From: Roseovarius mucosus DSM 17069
GTDB taxonomy: Bacteria > Pseudomonadota > Alphaproteobacteria > Rhodobacterales > Rhodobacteraceae
Reading direction: 5' to 3'
DNA length: 64,000 nucleotides
NCBI RefSeq assembly: GCF_000768555.3
Contig: NZ_KN293979.1
Location: forward strand, 310,001-374,000
The notes beneath the pieces are model-generated. The model searched no databases and was not told the DNA's origin. It worked only from the letters and a program-made list of their open reading frames with translations. The position numbers and the translations under genes were made by a program. Shown piece by piece: positions 1 through 8,665 of the stretch. Each line of letters opens with the position of its first letter. Within the stretch, counting starts at the first letter, position 1.

Positions 1-858
1 TGCGGTTGGCGTGGCGATGCGCGGGCGCGGGTGACAGCCCCGCAAGTGATCGTCTTTGCGGGCAATCACGGGGTGGTGGCGCAGGGCGTGTCCGCCTTTC
101 CCGCAGCCGTCACCGCGCAGATGGTCGCCAATTTCCGCGCAGGGGGTGCTGCGGTCAATCAATTGGCGGCGCAGGTCGGCGCGCGGATGGATGTGGTGGC
201 GCTCGATCTCGAGCGGCCCACGGGCGACATCAGCCTCTCTGCGGCCATGTCCGAGACCGAGGTTGTCGCCGCGCTCAACAGCGGTTGGGCTGCGGTGGAC
301 CCTGCTTGCGATCTCTTGGTCGTGGGGGAAATGGGCATTGGCAACACCACGAGCGCAGCGGCGATTGCGCTGGCGCTCTATGGCGGGGAGGCCGTGGACT
401 GGACAGGGCGCGGCACGGGCCTCGCGGATGCGGCGCTGGCGCATAAGGCACAGATCGTGGCGCGGGCGGTCACTGTCAACGCCGCCGACGGCGCGGGCGG
501 GCTGGAGATCTTGCGCCGCTTGGGCGGGCGCGAACTGGCGGCGATGGCGGGGGCGATGGCGCGGGCGCGACAGTTGCGCATTCCGGTGGTTCTCGACGGC
601 TTTATCTGCACCGCTGCCGCCGCCTGTCTGGAGGCGGACTTCGCCGGAGCGTTGGATCACGCGGTGGCGGGCCATGTCAGCGCCGAGCCGGGCCATGCGC
701 GTCTGTTGCAGGAACTGGGCAAGGTGCCGCTCTTGTCGCTGGGTCTGCGTTTGGGCGAGGGATCAGGCGGGGCGTTGGCCATCGGCGTGGTGCAGGCGGC
801 GCTCGCCTGTCATTCCGGCATGGCCACTTTTGCCGAGGCGGGCGTATCGGGCGCGTAA
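1..858 (+). CDS. cobT: Nicotinate-nucleotide--dimethylbenzimidazole phosphoribosyltransferase, 5'-truncated by window edge
   Basis: The reading frame is open from base 1 and gives 285 residues, the larger C-terminal part of CobT (family length about 340). CobT transfers the ribose phosphate of nicotinate mononucleotide to 5,6-dimethylbenzimidazole to make alpha-ribazole phosphate for the lower ligand of cobalamin; it is cytosolic. Visible marks are the early FAGNHGV segment, the GEMGIGNTT phosphate-binding loop near visible residue 110, and the C-terminal FAEAGV, whose Glu matches the family's catalytic base. The start codon lies outside the window. No other cobalamin gene follows, so any cob operon must extend upstream. 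Confidence 0.95.
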   Translation, partial: CGWRGDARARVTAPQVIVFAGNHGVVAQGVSAFPAAVTAQMVANFRAGGAAVNQLAAQVGARMDVVALDLERPTGDISLSAAMSETEVVAALNSGWAAVDPACDLLVVGEMGIGNTTSAAAIALALYGGEAVDWTGRGTGLADAALAHKAQIVARAVTVNAADGAGGLEILRRLGGRELAAMAGAMARARQLRIPVVLDGFICTAAAACLEADFAGALDHAVAGHVSAEPGHARLLQELGKVPLLSLGLRLGEGSGGALAIGVVQAALACHSGMATFAEAGVSGA

Positions 859-871
859 GCGCCGCATCGGC

Positions 872-900
872 TTGACCCGCCTGTCGCCGCGGAATACTGA
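872..900 (+). promoter_or_regulatory. Possible sigma70-type promoter for the iron permease gene
   Basis: TTGACC (872-877) and TACTGA (895-900) are separated by 17 bases in the 77-base gap between cobT and the permease gene. The -35 is a good match and the -10 a weak one (3 of 6). I saw no iron box here. This is a guess from spacing only. Confidence 0.25.
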
Positions 901-935
901 TAAAAACCGTCGGATTATGTCGGAGCATCAGCCCC

Positions 936-2600
936 ATGAGCGAAACCCTATTGCACCGCCTTGCCTGGGTCGTGGTCGCGCTCTGCGTGGCGCCCATCCT
1001 CGCTGCGGCGCTTGCGGCCTTTGCGGGGGATTTGCAGACTTGGCGCGAGGTGCTGGCGTCGGTCCTGCCGCGCTACACCGCAACGACGCTGACCTTGGTG
1101 GCGATTGTCGGCGTCAGCACGGCTGTGATCGGATCGGTCACGGCCTGGCTGGTGACGGTTTACCGCTTTCCCGGTGTGCGAGTGCTGGAGGTGGCGCTGG
1201 CGCTGCCGTTGGCCTTTCCGGCCTATGTGATGGCCTATGCCTATACGCATTTTCTGGATCATCCCGGCCCGGTGCAAACCGCCCTGCGTGCCGTGACCGG
1301 CTGGGGGCCGCGCGACTATTGGTTTCCGGAGGTGCGCAGCCTGGGTGGGGCGGCCTTGATGCTGACCATCGTGCTTTACCCCTACGTCTACCTGCTGGCG
1401 CGGGCCTCGTTCCGGCAGCAATCCGGCAATGCCTTCCTCGTGGCGCGCACGCTTGGCCGTTCGCCGATGCAGGCGTTTTGGCGCGTGGCCCTGCCGATGG
1501 CGCGCCCGGCGATTGCGGGCGGCGCGCTGTTGGCGATCATGGAGACCATCGCCGATTTCGGCACGGTGGCGTTTTTCAACGTCCAGACTTTTGCGACCGG
1601 CATCTATCAGGCGTGGTTCAGCCTGGGCGACCGGGCAGCGGCGGCGCAACTGGCGCTTTGCCTTCTCAGTTTCGCGCTGCTCTTGGCGGGGCTGGAGCGG
1701 GCAAGCCGGGGGCGATCACGCACCGCTGGACGCGGCGCGCGGTTCGAGACGATGGAACGCCCCGAATTGCGCGGTGCGGCAGGCTGGGGGGCCTTTACGC
1801 TCTGTTTCCTGCCGGTGCTGCTGGGGTTCATCATCCCGGTGATCATGCTGGGGGAAATGGCCATCGGCTCGGGCCAGAATATCCTCTCGGCGCGCTACCT
1901 GGGGTTCATGTCCAATTCCGTGCTCCTGGCCAGTGTGGCGGCGGTGCTGACGGTGGCGGGGGCCATCCTCGTGGGGTTTCGCGCCCGCACCCGTCCGGGG
2001 CGCAGCGCGCGCTGGTTGGTGATGGGGGCGGGTCTGGGCTATGCGGTGCCCGGCGGCGTGATTGCGGTGGGCCTCATGGTGCCGATGGCGGGGCTGGACA
2101 ACGCCATTGACGCCTTCATGGACGAGACATTCGGCATCCGCACCGGGCTTTTGATCACCGGATCAATCTGGCTCATGATCATGGCCTATGTGGTGCGGTT
2201 CATGGCGGCGGCGCTCAACGCCTATGACAGTGGCATGGCGACGGTGCCGGGGCATCTCGATGCGATTGGCCGTTCGCTGGGTCAGCCGGGACCCAAGCTG
2301 TTGACACGGGTGCATCTGCCGGTGGCGCGCACTTCGGTTCTGACGGCGCTGTTGATCGTCTTTGTCGATGTGATGAAGGAATTGCCCGCCACGCTGATCC
2401 TGCATCCCTTCGATTTTCAGACGCTGGCGGTGCAGGCGCATCGCCTTGCCGCCGATGAACGTCTGTCAGAGGCGGCGGTGCCCTCGCTGGTGCTGGTGGG
2501 CTTTGGCCTCATTCCGGTGCTGATCCTCTGCCGCACGCTGGGCCGCGAGAGCATGGGGCGGCGCGCGGCCAAGCTTGGCACAGCGATTTCGGCGGGGTGA
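936..2600 (+). CDS. FbpB/SfuB-type iron(III) ABC transporter permease
   Basis: This 554-residue polytopic inner-membrane protein has two MetI-like permease halves of about six helices each, as in FbpB/SfuB Fe3+ importers. Each half carries an EAA-type cytoplasmic loop that contacts the ATPase: one near residues 169-190 (ARTLGRSPMQAF) and one near 442-463 (GRSLGQPGPKLL). It should move iron(III), freed by a periplasmic binding protein, into the cytoplasm. Neither the binding protein nor the ATPase is adjacent: cobT precedes it and a convergent flavin reductase follows. Substrate is inferred from family resemblance; a related cation or organic substrate is possible. Confidence 0.85.
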   Translation: MSETLLHRLAWVVVALCVAPILAAALAAFAGDLQTWREVLASVLPRYTATTLTLVAIVGVSTAVIGSVTAWLVTVYRFPGVRVLEVALALPLAFPAYVMAYAYTHFLDHPGPVQTALRAVTGWGPRDYWFPEVRSLGGAALMLTIVLYPYVYLLARASFRQQSGNAFLVARTLGRSPMQAFWRVALPMARPAIAGGALLAIMETIADFGTVAFFNVQTFATGIYQAWFSLGDRAAAAQLALCLLSFALLLAGLERASRGRSRTAGRGARFETMERPELRGAAGWGAFTLCFLPVLLGFIIPVIMLGEMAIGSGQNILSARYLGFMSNSVLLASVAAVLTVAGAILVGFRARTRPGRSARWLVMGAGLGYAVPGGVIAVGLMVPMAGLDNAIDAFMDETFGIRTGLLITGSIWLMIMAYVVRFMAAALNAYDSGMATVPGHLDAIGRSLGQPGPKLLTRVHLPVARTSVLTALLIVFVDVMKELPATLILHPFDFQTLAVQAHRLAADERLSEAAVPSLVLVGFGLIPVLILCRTLGRESMGRRAAKLGTAISAG

Positions 2601-2646
2601 CGGAATTTTTAAAAAATTCCGGTCAGGAAAGTTTTAAACTTTCCTG
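2601..2646. terminator. Two adjacent perfect hairpins between convergent genes
   Basis: Two inverted repeats lie back to back. The first, 2601-2621, has 10-base arms (cggaattttt and its complement) around one A. The second, 2624-2646, has 11-base arms (caggaaagttt and its complement) around one T. They start right after the permease stop codon and face the 3' end of the convergent flavin reductase gene. The A/T-rich inner arms give T runs on both strands, so a bidirectional terminator is the simplest reading. Confidence 0.5.
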
Positions 2647-2665
2647 AAACCAACGTTCTGCGGCA

Positions 2666-3271
2666 TTACTCCCCCGGTCGCTTCAGGCTAAAGGTCTCGC
2701 GGATCACGGAATAATCCTGATACCCGAGCCGCGTCAGCGGATTGAACCGGGTCACGTCGAACCGGCCCTCGGCCATGCAGTCATCGCGCATATGCACGCC
2801 TGTCACCTCGCCAAAGACCACGAAATTCGCCTCACCCGGTAATTGCACGATCTGGGTCAGCTTGCATTCCAGACTGGCCGGGCTTGCCGCCACGCGGGAA
2901 CACGCGATGGTTTCGCAGGTCGCCTTTTCCAACCCCGCATCGGTGAATTCATCCACCTCACGCCCCCATGCGCCAGAGGTCTGGTTCATCGCATCGCGCA
3001 ACGCTTCGCTCACGATATTGACGCAAAAGACGCCTGTCTCGCGGATATTGGCGACGCTGTCCTTGGTATCGCCGCGATCCGGCTTGGCGCTGGTCGAGGC
3101 GAACATCACCTGTGGCGGCACATAGGCCACCGCGTTGAAGAATGAATAGGGCGCCAGATTGTCCTGCCCATCGGCCCCACGGGTCGAAATCCAGCCAATC
3201 GGGCGCGGTGTCACGATGGCATTGAACGGGTTATGCGGCAGGCCATGGCCCTCTTCGGGTCGGTAAAACAT
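2666..3271 (-). CDS. Flavin reductase family (FMN-binding split-barrel) protein
   Basis: This 201-residue protein belongs to the flavin reductase-like family that binds FMN in a split beta-barrel. Typical features are the N-terminal HNPFNAIVTPRPIGWIST segment and the following APYSFFNAVAYVPPQVMFAS flavin-contact region. Members reduce flavins for partner monooxygenases or act as oxygenases/isomerases themselves; no partner monooxygenase is nearby, so the role is open. An in-frame ATG exists at 3289, but the strong ribosome site AAGGAG is inside that extension, 6 bases before the ATG at 3271, so I start there. Confidence 0.85.
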   Translation of the reverse strand: MFYRPEEGHGLPHNPFNAIVTPRPIGWISTRGADGQDNLAPYSFFNAVAYVPPQVMFASTSAKPDRGDTKDSVANIRETGVFCVNIVSEALRDAMNQTSGAWGREVDEFTDAGLEKATCETIACSRVAASPASLECKLTQIVQLPGEANFVVFGEVTGVHMRDDCMAEGRFDVTRFNPLTRLGYQDYSVIRETFSLKRPGE

Positions 3272-3324
3272 CCGCTTCTCCTTGGTCATCGGGTTTGTGC
3301 CTGTCGTAACGTCGTGCTAGGCGC

Positions 3325-3846
3325 ATGGCCAGTCGATTTTTGGCAAGGGCAACGCGCGGCATGTTCACCCTCGAGACGGAGCAACCCGTTGATTACTGGG
3401 AGGTTGAGGCCCTCTATGACCTGTGTTTCGCGCCGGGGCGCGAGGCGCTGTCGTCCTACCGGCTGCGCGACGATGTGCCGCCCGTGCGCGATCTGTGCCG
3501 CGTCGTGCGTGATGGTGCGGGCATTCTGGCGGGGGCGATCCGCTATTGGCCCGTTCGGATCGGCCCGGCGCGGGCGCTCTTGCTGGGGCCGGTGGCGGTG
3601 CATCCCACCCATCAGGGCGAGGGGCTGGGCGCGCTGCTGATGCGCGACAGTCTGGAACGTGCGGCCGCGCTGGGCTGGGAGCGGGTGATCCTCGTGGGCG
3701 ACGCGCCCTATTACAGCCGCTTTGGTTTCACCAAGCTGGAGGCCGTGGAAATGCCGCCCCCCACCAACCCCGAGCGCGTTCTGGGGCTGGAATTGCGCCC
3801 CGGCGCGTGGGAGGATGTGGCCGGTAAAGTGGGCCGCGACGCTTGA
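3325..3846 (+). CDS. GNAT family N-acetyltransferase
   Basis: This 173-residue cytosolic protein has the GNAT fold: the acetyl-CoA loop is at about residues 92-104 (VAVHPTHQGEGLG), followed by LLMRDSLERAAALGW and the FGF turn (YYSRFGFTKLE). It resembles the YhbS-like subgroup. The acceptor substrate cannot be read from sequence. A second in-frame ATG at 3361 is possible; neither has a good ribosome site. It is divergent from the flavin reductase gene, with a 53-base gap. Confidence 0.8.
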   Translation: MASRFLARATRGMFTLETEQPVDYWEVEALYDLCFAPGREALSSYRLRDDVPPVRDLCRVVRDGAGILAGAIRYWPVRIGPARALLLGPVAVHPTHQGEGLGALLMRDSLERAAALGWERVILVGDAPYYSRFGFTKLEAVEMPPPTNPERVLGLELRPGAWEDVAGKVGRDA

Positions 3847-3900
3847 ATTCAGGCTCTGCGGTGGCCAGTTCAATCGGGACAACAAGGGTGAGGCACGCGA

Positions 3901-4671
3901 ATGGAGCTTTTGGGCCGACCGATTGACGAGGCCGAGACCGAGCGGCGCTTGCGCGCGCTGGTGGCACGCAACGCGCAGGCGGGTAATGGCGTGATCGACC
4001 TGCTCAACCTCGTGGGCGGCCGCGCCGAGGGGCTGCTCGACCGTCTGCCGCCTGCCCTACGCGCGCGGCTCAACGAGAGCACCGAAGAGGCGCTGCGCCG
4101 GGCCGCCGAAATGGCGCACCGCACGCGCGGGGTGGTGGGCGATCAGCCAGGCTGGATGGCCCGCGCGCTGACCACCTCGATGGGGGCGATGGGCGGCATG
4201 GGCGGACTGCCCACGGCGCTGGCGGAATTGCCGGTCACGGTCACGGTGCTCTTGCGCGCCATTCAGGATGTGGCGGCGGAACATGGGTTTGATCCGTCCG
4301 AGCCGGGCGTGCGATTCGACTCGGTGCAGGTCTTTGGGGCGGCAGGGCCGCTTGAGCGTGACGATGGGGCCAATCTGGGCTTTCTGGGCAGCCGGATGAC
4401 GGTCACGGGCCCCGCGCTCAATGCGCTGATTGCACGGGTGGCTCCGCGTCTGGCGGCGGTCATGGGGCAAAAGCTTGCGGCGCAGACGGTGCCCATTCTG
4501 GGGGCCGCAGCGGGGGCCGCGACCAACTATGCCTATACCCGCTATTATCAGGATATGGCGCAGGTGCATTTCGGGCTGCGGCGGCTGGCCATAGACTCGG
4601 GCCGCGACCACGCGGCGCTGATCGCCGAGTTTCGCGCCCGGGCCGAAGACGCGCAGGGGCGCGTCACCTGA
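3901..4671 (+). CDS. EcsC family protein
   Basis: This 256-residue protein matches the EcsC family: an Arg/Glu-rich N-terminal helical part, a Gly/Met-rich hydrophobic stretch around residues 95-120, and the conserved AAAGAATNYAYTRYYQDMA segment near 200-222. EcsC proteins are associated with membranes and linked to ABC exporters or secretion in Firmicutes, but their biochemical role in proteobacteria is unknown. It lies 54 bases after the GNAT gene on the same strand and may be co-transcribed with it. Confidence 0.85.
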   Translation: MELLGRPIDEAETERRLRALVARNAQAGNGVIDLLNLVGGRAEGLLDRLPPALRARLNESTEEALRRAAEMAHRTRGVVGDQPGWMARALTTSMGAMGGMGGLPTALAELPVTVTVLLRAIQDVAAEHGFDPSEPGVRFDSVQVFGAAGPLERDDGANLGFLGSRMTVTGPALNALIARVAPRLAAVMGQKLAAQTVPILGAAAGAATNYAYTRYYQDMAQVHFGLRRLAIDSGRDHAALIAEFRARAEDAQGRVT

Positions 4672-4780
4672 TCCAGGCCCTGCCGCACGGACCCAAATAA
4701 GAGCAGCCCCGCCGATAATTTTCTTGATCTTGTGAGCGCAGCCCATAGGCTGAATCCATTGGTCACTATGGATTTCAGCT

Positions 4781-5155
4781 ATGGCAACGACAGGGGAACA
4801 TGGTGCCGCGCTGCCCGGATGGTTCGCGTCACCGGGCGAGGGTGACACGCTGGCTTGGGTCTCGCTCGCGCTGATGATTGGCGTCATCTACGGGCTGGTC
4901 ACGCTCTACGCGGCCTTTGATCGCTGGGCAGAGCGACAATCGCACGGCACGCCACTGGCCAAGACCATCCCTACCATGCTGACAATCGCCCTGCTCTACG
5001 AGATCTTTCCGCTCGGGCATTTCAACATTCTCTTGCCGATCAGCGCCATTCTGATTGCGCTCATGGCAGATTGGTCGCGGTTCAACCTGCGTGGCCTGGG
5101 CCAAGACGAGCCCCACGCAGAGACCTCCAAAACAGACGGGGGAGACCATGCTTGA
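4781..5155 (+). CDS. Small inner-membrane protein paired with an HlyD-type adaptor
   Basis: This 124-residue protein has two or three hydrophobic segments (about residues 25-45, 65-80 and 82-95) and a charged C-terminal tail ending in an Asp/Glu/Lys-rich stretch. Its stop overlaps the start of the following HlyD-family gene by 8 bases, so the two are translationally coupled. The arrangement recalls the E. coli yiaW-yiaV pair, where a small membrane protein accompanies an HlyD-like protein. I do not recognise the family with certainty; the partnership is inferred from the overlap. Confidence 0.7.
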   Translation: MATTGEHGAALPGWFASPGEGDTLAWVSLALMIGVIYGLVTLYAAFDRWAERQSHGTPLAKTIPTMLTIALLYEIFPLGHFNILLPISAILIALMADWSRFNLRGLGQDEPHAETSKTDGGDHA

Positions 5156-6344
5156 GCTTCTCCTGACGTCCTTCCCGGTCATCATCCGCTATTTCCAGCT
5201 CAAGCGCCGGGGTGAGGCGATGAGCGTCTGGAACATGCGCACGGCAGTCCTGATCTGGGCAGTGCTGGCGTTTCTGCTGTTCCTCGTCATCTTCTATTTC
5301 CACCCCAAATCCTATTCGGGCATCGTTCCCTTTCGCACCATTTCCGTGGTGGCTCAGGCCAGCGGGCCGGTGACAGAGCTGAACGTGCGGAATGGTCAGA
5401 GGGTCGAGGCGGGCGATCTGCTGTTCCGGGTCGACGACCGCAGCCAGCGCGCCAGCCTAGAGCAGGCAGAGGCGGAATTCGCCAAGATCAAGGCCGCCGA
5501 GAGCAAGGCCGCCGAGACGCTCAAGGTGGCGCAGGCCTCGGTGGTCGAGGCTGAGGCGTCGCTTGAAAAGCTCAAGGTCGATCTGGAGAATGCACTGACG
5601 CTGGTCACACGCAATGTGGGCACGCGCGATGCGGTGCGCCAACTGGAATCCTCGGTTGCCATTGCCGAAGCCGGGGTTGCGGCGGCAGAGGCACAGGTGG
5701 CACTGGCCGAGACCGATATTTCCGAAACTCTTCCGGCGCAGCGCCGTGCGGCCGAGGCCGCATTACACAGCGCAGAGGCCGCCTTGGCGCAGACCGAAGT
5801 CCATAGCTACACGGGTGGCGTGATCACTCAGCTCGCGCTGAGCGTGGGCAGCCCCGCGTCGACCCTGATCCTCAGCCCGGCAATGGTGATCATCCCGGAT
5901 CGCGACGAGGGGGTGCCAGTGCGGACGGTAGCGGGTTTCGCGCAGGCAGCGAACAACACGATCTATCCCGGCATGCCCGCCGAGATTGCCTGTGACAGCA
6001 ACCTCAGCCTTTCGTTCCGCAATGCGGTCCTGCCTGCGCGGGTGGTCTCGGTCCAGCCGGCGATTTCCACGGGGCAAATCGTACCCGGTGGCCGCCTGAT
6101 GGACCCCGCAGAAATGCTGCGGCGCGGTTCGATCCTCGTCTATCTCGAACTGGTCCATCCCGAACATGAAAAAATCATGCTCGATGGCAGCGGCTGCATG
6201 GTGCAGACCTATACCACCAATCTGCCCGGCTTTTTCGGCCATGTCATCGCGGCCACCGGGGTGGTCAAGGCAGCGGGGCTGCGCATCAAGGTTTGGGGAT
6301 CGCTGGTGTCGGGCGTGGGCCTTGCCGGGGGTGGGGGCCACTGA
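5148..6344 (+). CDS. HlyD family membrane-fusion (adaptor) protein
   Basis: This 398-residue protein has one N-terminal membrane anchor (about residues 30-51), a biotinyl-lipoyl-like half domain (VVAQASGPVTELNVRNGQRV), a long Ala/Glu-rich coiled coil of about residues 105-225 with many LEQAEAE-like heptads, then the second half domain and a beta-barrel. This is the layout of periplasmic adaptors for efflux or secretion. No ATPase or outer-membrane channel gene is next to it. The start is the ATG at 5148 behind a GGGGGAGA ribosome site; the upstream extension is out of character and has no such site. Confidence 0.8.
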   Translation: MLELLLTSFPVIIRYFQLKRRGEAMSVWNMRTAVLIWAVLAFLLFLVIFYFHPKSYSGIVPFRTISVVAQASGPVTELNVRNGQRVEAGDLLFRVDDRSQRASLEQAEAEFAKIKAAESKAAETLKVAQASVVEAEASLEKLKVDLENALTLVTRNVGTRDAVRQLESSVAIAEAGVAAAEAQVALAETDISETLPAQRRAAEAALHSAEAALAQTEVHSYTGGVITQLALSVGSPASTLILSPAMVIIPDRDEGVPVRTVAGFAQAANNTIYPGMPAEIACDSNLSLSFRNAVLPARVVSVQPAISTGQIVPGGRLMDPAEMLRRGSILVYLELVHPEHEKIMLDGSGCMVQTYTTNLPGFFGHVIAATGVVKAAGLRIKVWGSLVSGVGLAGGGGH

Positions 6345-6354
6345 GGTAAACACC

Positions 6355-8598
6355 TCACATCTGTTCGCGCAGATAGTCCATCACCGCCGGGCGCACGGTC
6401 TGCGCGCCGCCGGCGCGCTCGGCATGGATCACATCCCGCAATCCCCCCAAATCAATCCGTCGCAACAGGCTTTTGACCGGACCGATCGAGGCGGGGCGCA
6501 TCGACAGGGTGCGAAATCCGATGGCGGCCAGACAGGCGGCCTCAATGGGGCGACCCGCATCCTCGCCACAAAAACTCAGCGGTGTGCCCAGCGTTGCACA
6601 GCGATAGACAATACCTTCGAGGAAATTGAGAAAACTGATGTTGAGCGTGTCATAGCGGCGGCGCACGCGCTCGTTCTCGCGGTCGGCGGCAAAAAAGAAC
6701 TGCTTTAGGTCGTTACCCCCCACCGAGATGAAATCCACCTCGGAATAAAAGGTATCCGGCGCAAAGGCCAGCGACGGGGTTTCCAGCATCGCGCCCACTT
6801 CGATCTGTTCGGGGATCGGATGGCCAAGAATACGCTCGCGCTCCAGTGCCTTGTCCATTTCGGCGCGGGCGGCGGTGAATTCGTCGCGTTGCGCCACAAA
6901 CGGGAACATGATGGTCAGGGGGCGCCCCTTGGCCGCGCGAATGAGCGCCTGAAGCTGCATCCGCATGACGCCCGGCTTGTCCAGCCCCACCCGGATCGCC
7001 CGCCAGCCCATCGCAGGGTTGGGTTCGTCATTGGGCTTCATATAGGGCAGCACCTTGTCCGAGCCGATGTCGAGCGTCCGAAACACCACGCGCTGCTCCC
7101 CCGCGGCATCCATCACCCGCGCGTAGAGTTCTGACAATTCGGCCCGTTTGGGCATGTGGTTGCGGATCAGGAACTGCAATTCTGTGCGGAAAAGGCCAAC
7201 GCCCTCGGCGCCCGACCCGACAAGGCTGGGCAGGTCGGCCATGAGGCCCGCATTCATCTTGAGCTTTATCCGCTGACCACACAGCGTTTCGGCAGGCTTG
7301 TCGCGGATCGAGGCATAGCGCTGCTGCGCTTCGGCCTGCATCGCCATCTTGTCGCGAAAGGCCGATACCACGGTATCGTCGGGCCGTAGATGGACAATCC
7401 CCTGATCGCCATCAACAAGGATCGGATCTCCATTCAGCGCCTCGGTGGTGATGCGATTGGCATGGATCACCAGCGGAATCGCCAGCGCCCGCGCGACAAT
7501 CGCGGCATGAGAGCCGACCGATCCCTCTTCCAGCACGATCCCCTTGAGGCTGCGGCCATAATCGAGCAACTCCGCCGGGCCGATGTTGCGGGCGATGAGA
7601 ATGGGATCGGGAGGCATGTCGGCGCCGGTCTCGTTGCCCTGTCCGGTCAGGATGCGCAACAGCCGGTTCGAGAGGTCGTCGAGATCGTGCAGACGCTCAC
7701 GCAGATAGGCATCGGTCACTTGGGTCATGCGGGCGCGGGCGGCGGATTGTTCCTTTTCCACGGCGGCCTCTGCCGACAGACCACTGTCGATATTGGCCTC
7801 CATCCGGCGCATCCAGCCCTTGGAATTGGCGAACATGCGGTAGGCTTCCAGAATTTCGGTCTGATCCTTGTCGCCACCCTTGGCGGAGCTCAGCATCCGG
7901 TCCACGCCCACGCGCAGCGTCTCGACCGCCTCATTCAGCCGCGCCAGCTCGCGCACCGGATCGTCGGCGATGGGGTTGGTGACAACCACGCGCGGCTCGT
8001 GCAGCCAGACGCGGCCCTGCGCCGTGCCCTCCTGCGCGCTGGTGCCGCGAAACAGCACCGCTTGCTGGTGGCGCGCCGACATGGCCGCCCCTTCGCCCAC
8101 GAAGGCACCCAGTTCGGCCATTTCCGCCAGAACCATGGCGACCACCTCGACCGCATAGATCTCCTCTTCCGAAAAGAGCCGCGCCTGTTTCGATTGCACG
8201 ACCAGAACGCCCAGTTTCTCGCCAAGCCGCTGGACCGGCACGCCCAGAAAGGACGAATAGGCCTCTTCCCCGGTTTCCGGCATGTAGCGAAATCCGGGCT
8301 CTGCCGGGGCATTGTCGGTGTTGATCACCTCGCCGGTGCGCGCCACACGGCCCACCAGACCCTCGCCCATGCGCATCCGGGTCTGGTGCACGGCCTCGGC
8401 CTTCAGACCCTCGGTCGCGCAAAGTTCCAGCGTATCCTCATCGCGGAAGAGATAGATCGAACACACTTCGATCCGCATTTCCTCGGCAATGAGGCGCGTG
8501 ATCTGGTCAAGTCGCGTCTGCCCGCCCGCATCCTCGGCCATGATGGCGCGCAAACGGCCCAGCATCTGGCGGCTGTCGGTCTTGAAATGCTCGGTCAT
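6355..8598 (-). CDS. ptsP: Phosphoenolpyruvate--protein phosphotransferase of the nitrogen PTS (EI-Ntr)
   Basis: This 747-residue cytosolic enzyme starts with a GAF domain (about residues 20-165), followed by the PtsI-like core. The phosphohistidine domain is clear (GSVGSHAAIVARA, His near residue 364). The PEP-binding barrel includes RTLDIGSDKVLPY and ISVGGNDLKQFFFAADRENE, and the active-site Cys is in LSFCGEDAGRP near 676. It passes phosphate from PEP to NPr and EIIA-Ntr, a regulatory chain for nitrogen and potassium balance rather than sugar uptake. It follows lysC on the same strand, a neighbourhood often seen in Rhodobacterales. Confidence 0.95.
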   Translation of the reverse strand: MTEHFKTDSRQMLGRLRAIMAEDAGGQTRLDQITRLIAEEMRIEVCSIYLFRDEDTLELCATEGLKAEAVHQTRMRMGEGLVGRVARTGEVINTDNAPAEPGFRYMPETGEEAYSSFLGVPVQRLGEKLGVLVVQSKQARLFSEEEIYAVEVVAMVLAEMAELGAFVGEGAAMSARHQQAVLFRGTSAQEGTAQGRVWLHEPRVVVTNPIADDPVRELARLNEAVETLRVGVDRMLSSAKGGDKDQTEILEAYRMFANSKGWMRRMEANIDSGLSAEAAVEKEQSAARARMTQVTDAYLRERLHDLDDLSNRLLRILTGQGNETGADMPPDPILIARNIGPAELLDYGRSLKGIVLEEGSVGSHAAIVARALAIPLVIHANRITTEALNGDPILVDGDQGIVHLRPDDTVVSAFRDKMAMQAEAQQRYASIRDKPAETLCGQRIKLKMNAGLMADLPSLVGSGAEGVGLFRTELQFLIRNHMPKRAELSELYARVMDAAGEQRVVFRTLDIGSDKVLPYMKPNDEPNPAMGWRAIRVGLDKPGVMRMQLQALIRAAKGRPLTIMFPFVAQRDEFTAARAEMDKALERERILGHPIPEQIEVGAMLETPSLAFAPDTFYSEVDFISVGGNDLKQFFFAADRENERVRRRYDTLNISFLNFLEGIVYRCATLGTPLSFCGEDAGRPIEAACLAAIGFRTLSMRPASIGPVKSLLRRIDLGGLRDVIHAERAGGAQTVRPAVMDYLREQM

Positions 8599-8665
8599 AG
8601 GCGGCGGTCCCCCGGGGCGGATTCAGGGATTGGCCAGACCCGGCAGGGATAAAATTGGGGCCGGG

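Noticed and set aside
7390-8652. A 420-residue open frame opposite ptsP
   Set aside because: It is rich in His, Arg and Gly and has no motif; ptsP on the other strand has every expected motif.
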